Below are positions 24,902 through 36,240 of a stretch of 64,000 nt of DNA, piece after piece. Numbering within the stretch: the first letter of the stretch is position 1; each line of letters opens with the position of its first letter. Source of the DNA: Onthophagus taurus (Eukaryota > Arthropoda > Insecta > Coleoptera > Scarabaeidae); assembly GCF_036711975.1 (NCBI RefSeq), contig NC_091972.1, positions 14,761,001 to 14,825,000 on the forward strand, in the 5' to 3' direction. The translations under genes and the position numbers were made by a program. The notes under the pieces were generated by a model. The model saw only the letters and a program-made list of their open reading frames with translations, did no database searches and was not told the origin of the DNA.

Positions 24902-25198
24902 GCAGCTTGATTAGTGTTGACCTCATTGATATCACAAGTCACAAAAAAAAATCTGGCACCATAGGAGTTATGAAAAACTGTAAGCCATTTATGCGGTAAA
25001 ACTGTGGAAAGTATGGTCCAGTTAATGTCATCTACAACACATAGACGCAATGGATCAGCTTGGTTAGTGTTGATATCATTGGTATTATAAGTTACAAAAA
25101 GAAAATCTGGTGACATAGGAGTTATGAAAAACTTTAAGCCATTTAGAAAATAAGACTGTGGAAAGTGTGGTCCAGTTGATGTCATCTATAACACATAG
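24902..25198. repeat. Tandem dimer, unit about 151 bases
   Basis: The segment starting CAGCTTGATTAGTGTTGA (24902) recurs at about 25053 as CAGCTTGGTTAGTGTTGA. Both units continue through ATAGGAGTTATGAAAAACT and GGTCCAGTT...ATGTCATCTA. The open frame across it is a by-product of the repeat. Confidence 0.8.
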
Positions 25199-26429
25199 CT
25201 TCTTAATTCAACCCATTATATGTACGGATGGAAAATTTCTTTCTCGGTTAATGAAGAGCTCTTCTAAGCAGATAATATATTCCTTTTGGCATCAAAATCT
25301 GGAACTAACAAGCTAACTTCAGAATACGTTAATTAGTGTTGTTGAATTCTTGAAATGGCCATTGTCCTAAAATTATTACCTGTAGTCTGTTGATTTTGAA
25401 TCCTTATTGGAAGTTTCTTCAACTTCTTTAATGTTTGAATGTATCGAAGGTAATAACGCAGAAAGTAGTAATTCAAATTAAACACCCTAATTATATATGA
25501 AATTCGTGAAAAATACTGTTAGTAAAGATTCTTTGGGATAATGTTGGAACATTATCCACATTCAGGCCATCGGTGAACTTACTGTTGAATTTTTATTTCA
25601 TTTTTTTATATAATGAATTCAAGAAAGAAAATTTTGTAATGTTATCATTGAATTCAATTGAATTTATCCAATATTTACAATATTTATCTCTGGCGAAAAA
25701 AGTTACACTTCATTGCGCACAATTTACATTCGTGCATTTGTAAACTAAATAGAGATAAAACGAACTATAAAAAATATTCTTACAAATGTTACAAAGACGA
25801 ACATTGGAGTGTTCAGAAGCTAATTCATATTTTGCTCACCGTCAATTTATTTTATCTTCTACTGTTTACTAAGTAGTGGTTTGTGAGGATATTTGCAAAA
25901 TAATCATAACATTGGAGCCATATTGATAAGCAAAATATCAAATATACCGAATAATAAATAAGATACCATATCTTATTTATTCCGACGTTTTTTAAAAGAC
26001 GATCTGTATTGTTACAAATTTGAGAGATATAACCTTGCACTTATACTTAGTTTATAGGTGCTTTAACTGGTTGTAAATATGTTCGAAATTGCAGAATTGA
26101 ACTCATTTTTGGGCGATGCAGCACAACTTGCATGAGTATATAAAGATTATGTTGAAGAAACGTCTGAAGAATTTAAACGAAAACCACTCAACTTAAGAAA
26201 CCAGGTGAGGAAATTCTTTACTGTACTCAAACAGCAATCTAGCGCTGAAAAAAAAGCTAAAACTAGGGTTAATAATTAATAACACTAGATCTAGAACTAG
26301 AAAGTTTCGGGTTTACCCGTGCATCTTCAAAGAAATAATTTTAAACAATTTATTTTTTAGTTTTCACCAATTTTTATTTTAAAAACTAAAACATAATAAC
26401 TCTTTGGCGTATAAATTTTTGAAAAGATC
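25199..26429. other. Intergenic, with inverted copy of the CTAGAACTAG minisatellite
   Basis: Mostly featureless AT-rich DNA. At about 26255-26320 the sequence AGATCTAGAACTAGAAAG followed by TTTCGGGTTTAC is the reverse complement of the repeat family at 650-710 and 17160-17240. This stretch also holds the 3' flank of the minus-strand gene on its right. Confidence 0.5.
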
Positions 26430-27269
26430 TCATAATTTTTTCTCGTCCAAAACATTTTCATTTGACGACGTTAAAAATTTGTCAACCCTCTCCCTGTATT
26501 CCGCACAACTTTCAATCCTAGGTAAATTGGCACTGTTTTTCTTAGGAAAATATTTCCCCACGTGAAAATGATTAAGAATATCCGGCGGTGAGATTTTTAA
26601 TTTTTTATTTCCTTTAAAAATTGTGTTAATCTCAACTTGTCCCCCTCCTCCTCGTCTCACAACGATATCGTCGGGATAGGTTGCGTTCATTCCCGAATAT
26701 CCTAAAGTAGCCGAAATAATCGAACATATAAATTCAAAAATCGACGTTATAACAATTTGAACAGCAACACGATGAATTCCAAGAGTATTACTGAATCCTT
26801 TTGTTATTTGGACTTCGAAATGTATAACAATGCTTAACGTATTAAAAACTAAAGTGATTAATGATGTAAAAATTGATAAACACGACGATAAGAAGAACCA
26901 TTTTACGTTGGCATCAATGTACCATTTTTTCCAAGCGAGTAATCCACTGATTCCACACGAAATTCCACCGACTGTTAAAATAAACGACGTTAACGAATAA
27001 CAAATATTATGTTCGTTCAATGTTTTATACGGATTACTATCGGTTTCTTGCGATGATTCATCCATAAATTGATTTTGATTAAAATTTAAGTAATTATAAA
27101 TTTCTAAAACTGCAAAAATCGATGATAACGTTGCGAAGAAAAGATGAAAACATGTTAATCCTAAAACTGTTGAAGCTGAATATCTTCTTTCTGAAGGATA
27201 TTGTCCTCTTGGATCCGGATGGGTTTTTACGCGAACTTTAAAAATATTTTCCATTATTATTGACACCAT
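26430..27269 (-). CDS. Four-membrane-segment protein of unknown function
   Basis: Single coding exon, 279 residues. The start chosen is the ATG at 27269 (MVSIIMEN), or MEN five codons on; the upstream acceptor (TTGTTTTAG, exon start 27298) leaves no earlier in-frame ATG. Four hydrophobic segments (about 33-57, 89-113, 124-150, 168-190) with short N- and longer C-terminal tails suggest a tetraspan membrane protein of CD20/MARVEL-like topology. The tail has a GGGG stretch (207-210) and ends in charged residues. It lacks the CCG motif of true tetraspanins. A non-coding first exon ends at 28254 with a strong GTAAGT donor. Sanpodo, also four-pass and on the same strand, lies 6.7 kb upstream, but I see no clear sequence kinship. 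Confidence 0.75.
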   Translation of the reverse strand: MVSIIMENIFKVRVKTHPDPRGQYPSERRYSASTVLGLTCFHLFFATLSSIFAVLEIYNYLNFNQNQFMDESSQETDSNPYKTLNEHNICYSLTSFILTVGGISCGISGLLAWKKWYIDANVKWFFLSSCLSIFTSLITLVFNTLSIVIHFEVQITKGFSNTLGIHRVAVQIVITSIFEFICSIISATLGYSGMNATYPDDIVVRRGGGGQVEINTIFKGNKKLKISPPDILNHFHVGKYFPKKNSANLPRIESCAEYRERVDKFLTSSNENVLDEKKL

Positions 27270-27298
27270 ACAAAACTTGCGTCGAAGAAAATTCACAT

Positions 27299-28253
27299 CT
27301 AAAACAATAACAAGGAAAATAAAAAGTTACAAACAAATTTAGTAACAATAGATTTTTTCTTCTCGATTACGTTACGCTTTCTTTTCATCAAATTCAATTA
27401 AACGCATAATTGGTGCAATATTGAGGTGACTTAACAGATTTCATAATGATTTTAATTGTTTACATCGTGTTGAAAGAAAAATCGATTTTTTTTTGCATAA
27501 TTTGTTATCTTTAATCTTAGGTAAAAGTAATTTAAGTCATAAGTACTCAATTTCAAGTGGTATTTGATATCTAACACGCTTCATGTAAGCAAATAAAAAT
27601 AATTTAGCACAATTAAGAAATGTTTTGATTTTTATTTTTAAAATTAAAAATTAAAGTGACAGAATTTATTGATTTTCACAAAAATGGGTTTCTTAAAAAT
27701 AAATTTTGAGAGTATTTTTGCAATGTTTTGCATAAACTGTTATATTTAATCTTAAATAGAAGTAATCTAAGTAATAAGTACTCAATTTCAAGTGGTATTC
27801 GATATCCAAACACACTTCATGTAAGTAAATAAAGATAATTTAATGCAATTAATAAGTATCGGGATTCTTGTTGAATTCTTAAGAATAAGCTTTGAGTAAA
27901 ACTTGCATCAAAATAACGCTTCTATTATTTTTTTATTTCAGTTGAAATTAGTAAGTTGATTTTAAAGATTCATTAAACTTTCCCTTCTTTATAATTAGAA
28001 TCTGCATCAAGTGTCTCATTCTCACCGACTAAAAAAGTTCTTATTCAGGTGGATTAAGTTCAAACGCATTTTAAAATTAACTTTCTACAAGAAATTATAA
28101 TGATAATAACCAAAAGCGAGAGTTTATAATTTTTTACTTTTCATTTTCATACAGAAAGATGTAAATCAAGTTTTCTTTTTAAATATTGTTCCTATTTCTA
28201 ATTATTTAAATTTAATTCTTTATAAAAAAATCAAACATTATAATAATACTTAC
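27299..28253 (-). other. Predicted 5' UTR intron of the four-pass gene
   Basis: Donor GTAAGT at 28253-28248 and acceptor AG at 27300-27299 (minus strand) bracket a 955-base intron, making the transcript start upstream of 28254. No coding capacity. It contains the direct duplication described separately. Confidence 0.5.
27496..27856. repeat. Direct duplication, about 125 bases, period about 235
   Basis: Copy 1 (27496-27620) and copy 2 (27731-27856) share AGTACTCAATTTCAAGTGGT, then TTCATGTAAG and AAATAA...ATAATTTA. It lies within the predicted 5' UTR intron of the four-pass gene, so duplicated regulatory sequence is possible. Confidence 0.75.
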
Positions 28254-31200
28254 GATATTAACTCAGATAGTGAGTAGATCACAAAAATAAATACACTTTA
28301 ATAATTTTTCTGTTACGATTATGTTGTTTTAAAAGTTAAAGAGCGAAAGAGCTTTGAATGGTTCGAGAGAAGCAAAACGTGTAAACTACCGCATTGCTCC
28401 TACCTATTGCAATAATACTCAAAGGTCGGTTTTAAAAAGGATAGTGGGGAGTAATAACCATAAATATAATAAAAGATTGTTACAATTTTATTTTTAAGAA
28501 TTAAAGAAGGTTTTATACCCCAAATTAAAACTAAATAAATTTGAGTATTAACTAAAAAAATTCTTAAAAGCTATTAATATATTTGTACTATGGTTTAAAG
28601 AAATCCTAAAACGCCTAAAAATATATCTTTCCTGTTATATAATTTTAATTAAAATTAAAAGTGAAAATTACATAACTTATTACATTTGACAGTAAAGAAC
28701 TTTTTTATGTGTAGTTCTTAGTTACCGGAGGAAATGAGTTTTTTTAACAGAAAACCTGCTCGCAGCAGACGTTCACTGGATCGTTTCTCTCAAGTGGAAC
28801 ATTCCTATGCCCGTTTGAATGGTCAACGACCAACGAACCGTACTTCCTAAAGAAAACAACATCTTTTAACTTGATAACCGACATCAACCGTCTTCAAAAG
28901 TTTACAATTATCTTTTATTTCTTTCTACGAAAAACTTAAGAGTCATAAGAAAAGCTGTCCAAATATGTAGTTTCCATTTTAGTTCGATAACACATGAGCC
29001 ATTTTAATTTCTTATCTTTGCTTACAATGCCAAAAACGTATGTCTTGAAAATGACGTCAGAAAATGTTTTATATGCAAATCATTCTTTGCTTATGTAACT
29101 TTCAAATTTTTTTCGTCAAAATTTCTTTATTTCCATTTATTAGTTTTAATTTGACATATAAATCGCAAAAATAAGGTTGAGTTAATTATTTAACATTTTC
29201 AACCTTATTAACACATCAGAAAAGTAACTTAATCTAAACATCTTAATACCGACTTTAGTTCCGGTCAATTAGAAAATAATCGGTTTACATCTTAATTATG
29301 TTCCTGTGTTTCTTTCGTGATTAGTTATATATTTAGAAAATGATTCGACCTTCGTCTCACTGATATTTCTAGACCAGATTTTAAGAAATACCTTCAATGG
29401 AGATTATTGCTACAGAATAACGCCAATTATATAAATATGTATCGTTTCGACACTGCAAAAAGACACAATGAATGGCTAAACAAGAATGAAGAAAAAATCC
29501 GCATGCCCTTCAATGCTGTAAGTATGAACAGACTGAGAGATACATGGTAGCTGTGCAGGAAAAACCGAAAGAACGGACACTTAGGTGGTTTCACGAAATT
29601 ATTCTCGTCCACCTAGACATAGAATAACCAGAAAGGACACTGATGTCAGTTCCTTTGATGTTGATCGCACCTTTTTACTACGATTTAAATTCCGCCATTC
29701 TTTAAGAAAAAAACCCAACAAAGTGGCAACGTCGCTTCTCTTAAGAGTTGGGTAGGAGTTGAGTTTGGATTCAGTGCAACTTACATCAAAGCAGAGCATA
29801 ACGACAAAAGCTACAGTACTAACGAAAAAACCTTAGATTTTTAAAAACTAAGTACACGGACTTGAGCTTGTACACTGGAGTGATTTAAGGAGCAAATTTA
29901 TGGGATTTTTGAGGATAACAGAACGGCAAAATCAATTTTGATTTCATCTTCAGCAGTAATCCTGATTTAATTATTCAAGGTTCAGAACCAACCTTACGTT
30001 AATTATTATTAATTAAGTTATACACAATTCAAAAGCTATAGCACTAATCCAAAAACCTTGGATTTTTAAATACTAAATACACGGACTTGAGCTTGTACAC
30101 TGGAGTACTTTAAGGAACTTATTTGCACTTGTTGTAATTGCTGTTATTTTAATACGTACTCAAATTTATGAGATTTTTGAGAATAACGGCCAAATCATTT
30201 TTAGACTTCATTTTCAAAGTAATTTTGATTAAGGTTTCTGATTTAATTTTTTTTGTCATCATAGGCAAATCACTTCTTGGGTTAGCTTTCAGTGTTATCT
30301 AGGTGATTCTGCGATACAAAGTTAGCTCGGTCCAAGAAGATGTGATGTTGAAGAATATTCAATGACTATCTCCTTTAAGGTAATACATCTCTAATAAGCA
30401 ATCTGTGACAGACTAAAAAAATCTCATAAATTAGTCCTAGATTGGCATTGCTATAATAACAAAGTATTTGAGTTTAAAATAAGAATTAGTGGGAGATTTT
30501 GTGAAGAATCGTCATCTCTGGTAGTGAGCTTTCTTATCTGACAAAGCTTTACGCTTCTTTAGATCCGCAATGATACATTTACTTACTAAAGAAGGTTGCT
30601 ACATAGATAGCTAATGATTTGTTTACCTTTTAGGTTTGGAATGTTTTATCATCACTCATCGAAATACCAACCATATATCAACTGCAGCGTCAAAAGTAAA
30701 TCTGTGAAGAGTATAAATTAGAGGGTTCGTTAAATTGGCTTCGAGGATTAGCACCATTATATTATTATTAGTTAGAAGCGCTTTGATTGCCCAGATCATT
30801 AGCTCTAACATTGGGGAATCACAGGGAATATTGCTCAGAATAAATAACGAAATATTACAGTTTAGATTACAAGTAAGATATGTTGAATTATCAAATCCAC
30901 AAGTTAACTGTGTGCGCCCAAGCACCATTATAATGAAGATTGGAAGGATTATTACTTCACATAGAGGGTCTTTCCAGGTTTACACCCACAGCTGTTCACT
31001 CTCTGAATCAGCTTTGTCAGGAAGCCGAGAGCTCTAAACAGTTCGGTTTGGAAATTTTCATAAATATTGAAGGCGATTTGATAAGAATACAAAAGAATGC
31101 CTAAATAGAAAATCGTTAATTTAGTGGCTGGCAATATTACTTTTAAAAGGGCTAATACCAGGGGATACTGTCAAAGAGGTGTACTTCATTTTTATGGAAC

Positions 31201-32239
31201 CTTACAGTATAGCTTGATTAAACGTTTTATAGAGACCAACTTCTTCACTATCTGCTACGCTTTTTATATTGCTGTGAAAAATTCTCTACATCTAGGCACA
31301 ACCGAAGAGCTATATCTTCTCCTAGGTATTTTTTTCAAATTCTAGACAACCATCTAGTTCTACGAGGAGAAAATCATTTGCGTCAATACTCTCGACACTT
31401 TTCAGGATATCGCCACTGTTATATTAAATAGTATAGAGAAAGTTGTGTTACAGATGTCATGTGGACTACCAATACTGCGGTAATATTACATATTCTTGAA
31501 GTTGGTTACTATATTAAAACTACGTGGACTAGAATTTTTCAAGAGGGAGGTTACCAGTAAACGTGCAGTTACTTTTAGCATTAAATAGGGAAAATAATAC
31601 CTTATTATGGAGTTTTATCCAACGCTTGTGGAGGCAGCTATCAACAGTTATTTGTTGTGTAACACAGGTTTGACAGGGTTGTAGGAAACAAGCTTATTAT
31701 ACAACTTCCCCATGGAAACATGTTGCTGAATTTTCTAATTTCCTTTTTTAATGATTTAAATTGTTTTCTTGAAAGTTTTTAGACATAATTTCCAGCGATC
31801 TTAAAAATTGATCTTTCAAATTCTATTTGGTTTTTAAATCAATGATCTAAGGTAAAAAGTTTTCAATATTTTGAAGTTAGTACATTCTTCTTGTTAAAAT
31901 ACCTATGTATATGAAACCTCTTTTTTAATAATGTCTTAATAATGCGGCAAAAATTCAAGGGTTCTTTGTCTTTGGGCTATACTAAGAATACTTTGCCCTT
32001 CAACGATTTTTGAAAATCTGCTTTGTTGAAAAAATGTAGGGCAAAACAAAATTTTCAGCAGAACCATTTTTAAAATTTTTAAAGTTACTAATGTAGCCGA
32101 AATTAAAGTATCTTTTAACAATATTCCGATTACTAAGTCTATTGACAAGTTTATTTAATACAGTTTATTTATTATTAACATTTAGTTATTTTAATTGAAT
32201 ACATCTCTCAATCGATATTTTTTTTATTATTACAATAGT
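28254..32239. other. Long gene-poor stretch
   Basis: Its left edge holds the probable promoter and first non-coding exon of the four-pass gene (28254-28450). From 29808 to 30240 there is a local duplication. Hydrophobic minus-strand frames at 31134-30952 and 30928-30656 are not assignable. No complete gene was seen. Confidence 0.45.
29808..30240. repeat. Direct duplication, period about 220 bases
   Basis: Both copies contain ACACGGACTTGAGCTTGTAC, followed by ACTGGAGT.(C/A)TTTAAGGA, and are preceded by CAAAAGCTA.AG.ACTAA. Downstream parts (GAGATTTTTGAGAATAACGG-like, then an ATTTCATCTTC-like part) also align. Copy 1 is about 29808-29968, copy 2 about 30027-30240. Confidence 0.7.
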
Positions 32240-33600
32240 TATCAACAATAGTTAATAAAGTCCTCTGTCATGAATCGCTATACAAACTCCAAAATGACTA
32301 ACATGCATTTTATTTATGGGCTTGTTGATGGTAACTCATTGAAAGCTAGGTCGATATACATTGACCGATTTCCCCACTGTAATATTCCTGAAGTGTTCAT
32401 CAACGTCTTCATGAAACAAGCTCATTGAAACGACGTGGAGAAATAGGCCAATGACAGTCAGAACGGTAGAACTGGAAGAGAATGTGTTGAACATAATAGA
32501 GGAAGAACCAGGTATTTCTACTCGAATAATTGCAAATACTTTGAATATAAGTAATGGACTTTTTAGAAAATTCTTAAAATTTATTTGTTGTACCTATACC
32601 ATTCAAGCACTTCTACCTGCTGATTTTCTTTTTTAGCATTCTGTCAATGGCTCTTGGGCAAATTGAGATCAAAATTGAGACGTTTGGAATTGACGCTTCA
32701 AATGCAATTGTTAGATTTGAAAACCAAAGACTTGTGTAGTAGAAAGTTCACAGAACTTAAAAGCAAGTTGGAAGTCCAGAAAACCATGGACATCGCGCGG
32801 CACAAGTGAACAGCTATAAAAGAAATTTTGCGAGTTGAGGCCCTCATATTCGGCGCATGGAACTTGGAATAGTCTTCCAGAATGCTACAGTGAGATGAAG
32901 AACTTGGCATATGGAGTGCTGAAGATCTTCGGGGCGACATATTCGTACGAGTAAACATTCTCTTGCATGAATATAATAAAAAGTAAAGTTAGAAGTCAGC
33001 TAACAAATAAAAATGTAGAGTCGTGCTTGAAACTTAAAACAACAAGTTATAAACCAGATGTAATTAAATTTTCAAAATGCATGCAAAGCCAATGCCAATG
33101 CTAGTTGGACCAGTATTTCTACCAAGAAAACTTACCGGCGAAGTGTATTACAAATTTTTGGAAGAAACGTTACATCAGTTTCTAGAGGATGTACAACTGG
33201 TAACAACAAAATTCAATGTGGTTTGTGCACGATGGTGTACCAGCGCATTTTAGTAGAGTTGCTCGTGAGTTTTTGACAGTAACATATAGAGATCGCTGGA
33301 TTTGTGGCCTGCTCGATCCCGGACTTAAACTACCTGGATTTTTTTATATGGGGGCATCTTAAATCTTCAGTTTAGACTACTCCAGTAGAAAATGTGAAAG
33401 ACTTGCGAAATCATATATCTGCTGGCTGTAATTCAATAAAACGATCCTGGTGTTTTAGAAATGGTTCGGCAGACAATGAAGATTGGATTCTTGCATCTTA
33501 GCTGGAAGTGGTCATTATCAACAGTTATTGTAGATTAGGAAGCTTATATTTGTAATTTTTAGTAATAAAATGTGGTTGAAATTTTTGTTCATCCTGTATC
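32240..33600 (+). mobile_element. Mariner-type transposon remnant, interrupted
   Basis: The 5' part reads MNRYTNSKMTNMHFIYGL (about 32270), the N-terminal helix-turn-helix of a common insect mariner-like transposase (DUF4817 type). The 3' part reads LTGEVYYKFLEETLHQFLED (about 33130), an HDG-like segment (FVHDGVPAHFS in shifted frame), WGHLKS, and LRNHISAGCNSIK. The middle is replaced by an hAT fragment. CATCCTGTATC at the right end resembles an element terminus. Many frameshifts; inactive. Confidence 0.75.
32640..33095 (+). mobile_element. hAT transposase C-terminal fragment nested in the mariner remnant
   Basis: Across frames: LDLKTKDL, FTELKSKLEVQK, LRVEALIFG, CYSEMKNLAYGVLKIFGATY, then MNIIKSKVRSQLTNKNVESC and TTSYKPDVIKFSK. 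This is the hAT dimerisation region of ZBED/GTF2IRD2-like transposases (FGSTYxCEQxFSxMNxIKSKxRSxLT). It separates the two halves of the mariner coding region. Confidence 0.7.
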
Positions 33601-33949
33601 TTCGATGCAAACCGGTTTTTCAAAAATTATTAAAGGAATTGCATTTTTGCCACATGTTTAATAAACAGCCTGTATATAAAGTTTAATTTAGAATATTTTT
33701 TTTAATATTTGCAAATAAAACATCCACGAGTTTTTAAATATAATCCTTTATTAATAAAAAAAACTTATAAATTAATTTCTTACAGATCTACAAAATACTT
33801 ATTTTTTCAGTCTATTATTTACAAATATTTATTTTATTTTTTAATATTTACAATCGAAATAAATTATGACTATTATAAAATAACTTTGGATCGGTTAATA
33901 AGAGAAAAAATTGGACTTTTAATCAAAATTTAAGAAGTTATCTAACATT

Positions 33950-35404
33950 TTAAACAGTAAATCCTTGGACGCAGTGCTGGACTCTGTTATCCGGTGGCGG
34001 CACTCGACAGCAATAACTTGAAATGAGACCTACAGTCGCCAGCAAAAGTGTTAAAACGGAAACGCAACAAACCGCACCGGAAGTCATGTCTGCGAGGGGC
34101 GTCCCTTGTTTCGGTTGCATGAATAAAAGTATGAGTAAACCACTGCATGTTAATAAACTGAATAAACTTAGGACAATGTACCCTAGAATATCAAAAATAA
34201 TTAATTCATTAAATAAATAGTAAGGTATAACAAAAATATTACCTGAAATATAATTTCTATTTGGTAACCAGTAACAATTCCTTGTTCGAAATCCCATCAA
34301 TCCAAGTATAAAACAAGCAAATCCCGCCACAATTCCAAAATCTAAATAATATAATCGTCCCATAATTGAAATCATGTAAAGACATAATCCAAAATTAACA
34401 CCACCACATAAAAGCATCATAAAAGCAGCAACTGCCAAAGTGTTTCTAACAGGTGCTTTATGACTCAAATTCATCCAAGATTCCGATTTTTGTGAAAATG
34501 TTGTTTCACTGTAAACTGATTGAATTGGGCTGGAACACATAGGAGCTACAATTGCTGTATTATGTCTTTTATCCAAAGGCTGTTGATTTAATTTATTTCC
34601 AATGGAATAATTTAATTTTTGTTGAGCTCTTGGTGCATTTCTATTAATTTTTTCTGGTTTTGGAGGCGTGATAAATACATTTTCTCGATTTGGAGAAATA
34701 TTTTTTCGATTTAAATTCTGTGAGGTTATTGCTTTATGAGGGGTTTGTGGATTTATATTAAGTATTTGTTGAGAATTAATTGTTTTCCTAGGCGTTGATA
34801 ATAATTCATGTAGCTTTTGAGTTGCAACTGGATTACCTCTTCGTTGTGTATGTGGTGACAAAACTCGCAGATTAACACTACTTTGTTGTTGATAAGGCGG
34901 TGGTCTTTCTTCAATATACTCGTATCGATCACTTTTTTTAATATCCTCTTCAGTTATCACTGTATAACGATTTTTATTTTGTATTTCATCAACTGGGACT
35001 AAAGCATATCTTCCAATATCTTCGCGTTTAAGCTTTTCTTGTCTTCTCATTGGAATGTATTCATACCTTTTCTTTTTTTCATCTAATCCGTCGTCGATGT
35101 ACTCATACCTATGTTTTTGATGGTACTTTTCTTGTGGTGAAGACACAACAACCACTTTTTTTTCTGTTACTAATCCGTTACCATCAACCAACATTTCTTC
35201 GTAAAATTCTTGTTCTTCATAACCGTCGATAAAATCATCTTGTATTGTATTAACGGAAGTATCGAGGACTCTCATTTTCGTTTGGGCACCAACTGGTGAT
35301 TGTCGAATTGTTCTTTGTGGACTTTTACATCGTTGTTGTTGAAAATATTCACTTTGTTGACAAAACGCCGGGTTGGAATAATAATTTCTTTGGTTTTGAG
35401 ACAT
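33950..35404 (-). CDS. spdo: Sanpodo, four-pass Notch regulator
   Basis: Two exons: 35404-34243 and 34182-33950; 464 residues. Sanpodo is a four-pass protein of asymmetrically dividing neural and sensory precursors. It promotes Notch signalling in the Numb-negative daughter and is removed from the surface by Numb and adaptor complexes (known in Drosophila). Here the N-terminus has YYSNPAF with NPAF at 11-14, the Numb-binding motif. A long cytoplasmic region follows, with five YxxI/V tyrosine motifs (100-164) and PPPY (168-171). Four membrane segments lie at the C-terminus (about 322-346, 353-373, 389-409, 424-447), the last two in exon 2. The splice (TCA G/GTAAT to AG/GG TAC) keeps NRNYISGYIVL continuous. 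The call rests on NPAF plus the topology; a different NPAF-bearing four-pass protein is less likely. Confidence 0.85.
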   Translation of the reverse strand: MSQNQRNYYSNPAFCQQSEYFQQQRCKSPQRTIRQSPVGAQTKMRVLDTSVNTIQDDFIDGYEEQEFYEEMLVDGNGLVTEKKVVVVSSPQEKYHQKHRYEYIDDGLDEKKKRYEYIPMRRQEKLKREDIGRYALVPVDEIQNKNRYTVITEEDIKKSDRYEYIEERPPPYQQQSSVNLRVLSPHTQRRGNPVATQKLHELLSTPRKTINSQQILNINPQTPHKAITSQNLNRKNISPNRENVFITPPKPEKINRNAPRAQQKLNYSIGNKLNQQPLDKRHNTAIVAPMCSSPIQSVYSETTFSQKSESWMNLSHKAPVRNTLAVAAFMMLLCGGVNFGLCLYMISIMGRLYYLDFGIVAGFACFILGLMGFRTRNCYWLPNRNYISGNIFVIPYYLFNELIIFDILGYIVLSLFSLLTCSGLLILLFMQPKQGTPLADMTSGAVCCVSVLTLLLATVGLISSYCCRVPPPDNRVQHCVQGFTV

Positions 35405-36240
35405 TTTCTTTTAATGATTTTTCTAATTTTTCTGGATTTTAATTCGTATAGAGTTTTTATTCTAAGTTTACCGTCGAAGAGACGTTGTTAAACTGACTGT
35501 ACTCTACGGTTTCGTAACGGTTGAAACGGCAGCTGCATGTGTTTAGTCGTTCCACACTCCACATGGGGTAGATTACATAGACGTATCGTGTGTGTGTGAC
35601 TTTGTGGAGGGAGATTTTTTGATATAAATGATAATTTTGTTTAAAAATATTTCTGCGGGATAGAAATAATACACAAGAATTGAAGAAAAAGATTAGAAAG
35701 TTCTTAGATTTAAAGAAAAATGGTTAATGTAGATACTTTTGGGTTTAAAAAAGAACGCCTTTGGATTCTTTGATGCATTGGTAATCAGGAATCATTCCCC
35801 TTTTGCATTTTAAGTGGACGAACAATACAATACACAAAGCATGCACCAAACATTGTTGGTGTTAATGGTAGTTACTCTGTCAGGGGAGAAAATAATCAAC
35901 ATTAAAAAGCATAAAGAGCTTTCCCAAAGGGAATAAATTATCTTGAAATTTCCACCTTTCATACTTAAGTATGATATTTTAGTTTTAACTTGATATATTA
36001 ACTCTTAATATCATTAGCAATAAGCTTTCAATGATTTATAAAAACGGTTTTCGGATTAAACAAAAATTTTACGGTTGCATGACATTTTGATTTTCGGTTA
36101 GAAAGGTATTCTTTGTGTTTCACGCACACGTGGACAACGCATGTTTCTCCCTTATCGAAACGTTATACCGGTAGCACGTGCCCAACGGTTGCAGCTGCTC
36201 TTTTGGTCTTTTCGTCTTTCGTGAATGTTAACTAAATAAA
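35405..36240 (-). promoter_or_regulatory. Upstream region of sanpodo with E-boxes
   Basis: Proneural-type CAGCTG at 35530-35535 and 36192-36197, and CACGTG at 36127-36132 and 36175-36180. Two CACGTG and one CAGCTG fall within 71 bases in a locally GC-richer patch (36110-36210). Proneural bHLH control of sanpodo is plausible (inference). Confidence 0.4.

Noticed and set aside
30656-31134. Two hydrophobic minus-strand frames resembling a membrane receptor pseudogene
   Set aside because: Phrases such as TNPLIYTLHRF suggest a seven-pass protein, but no family motif set, splice sites or continuous frame could be established.
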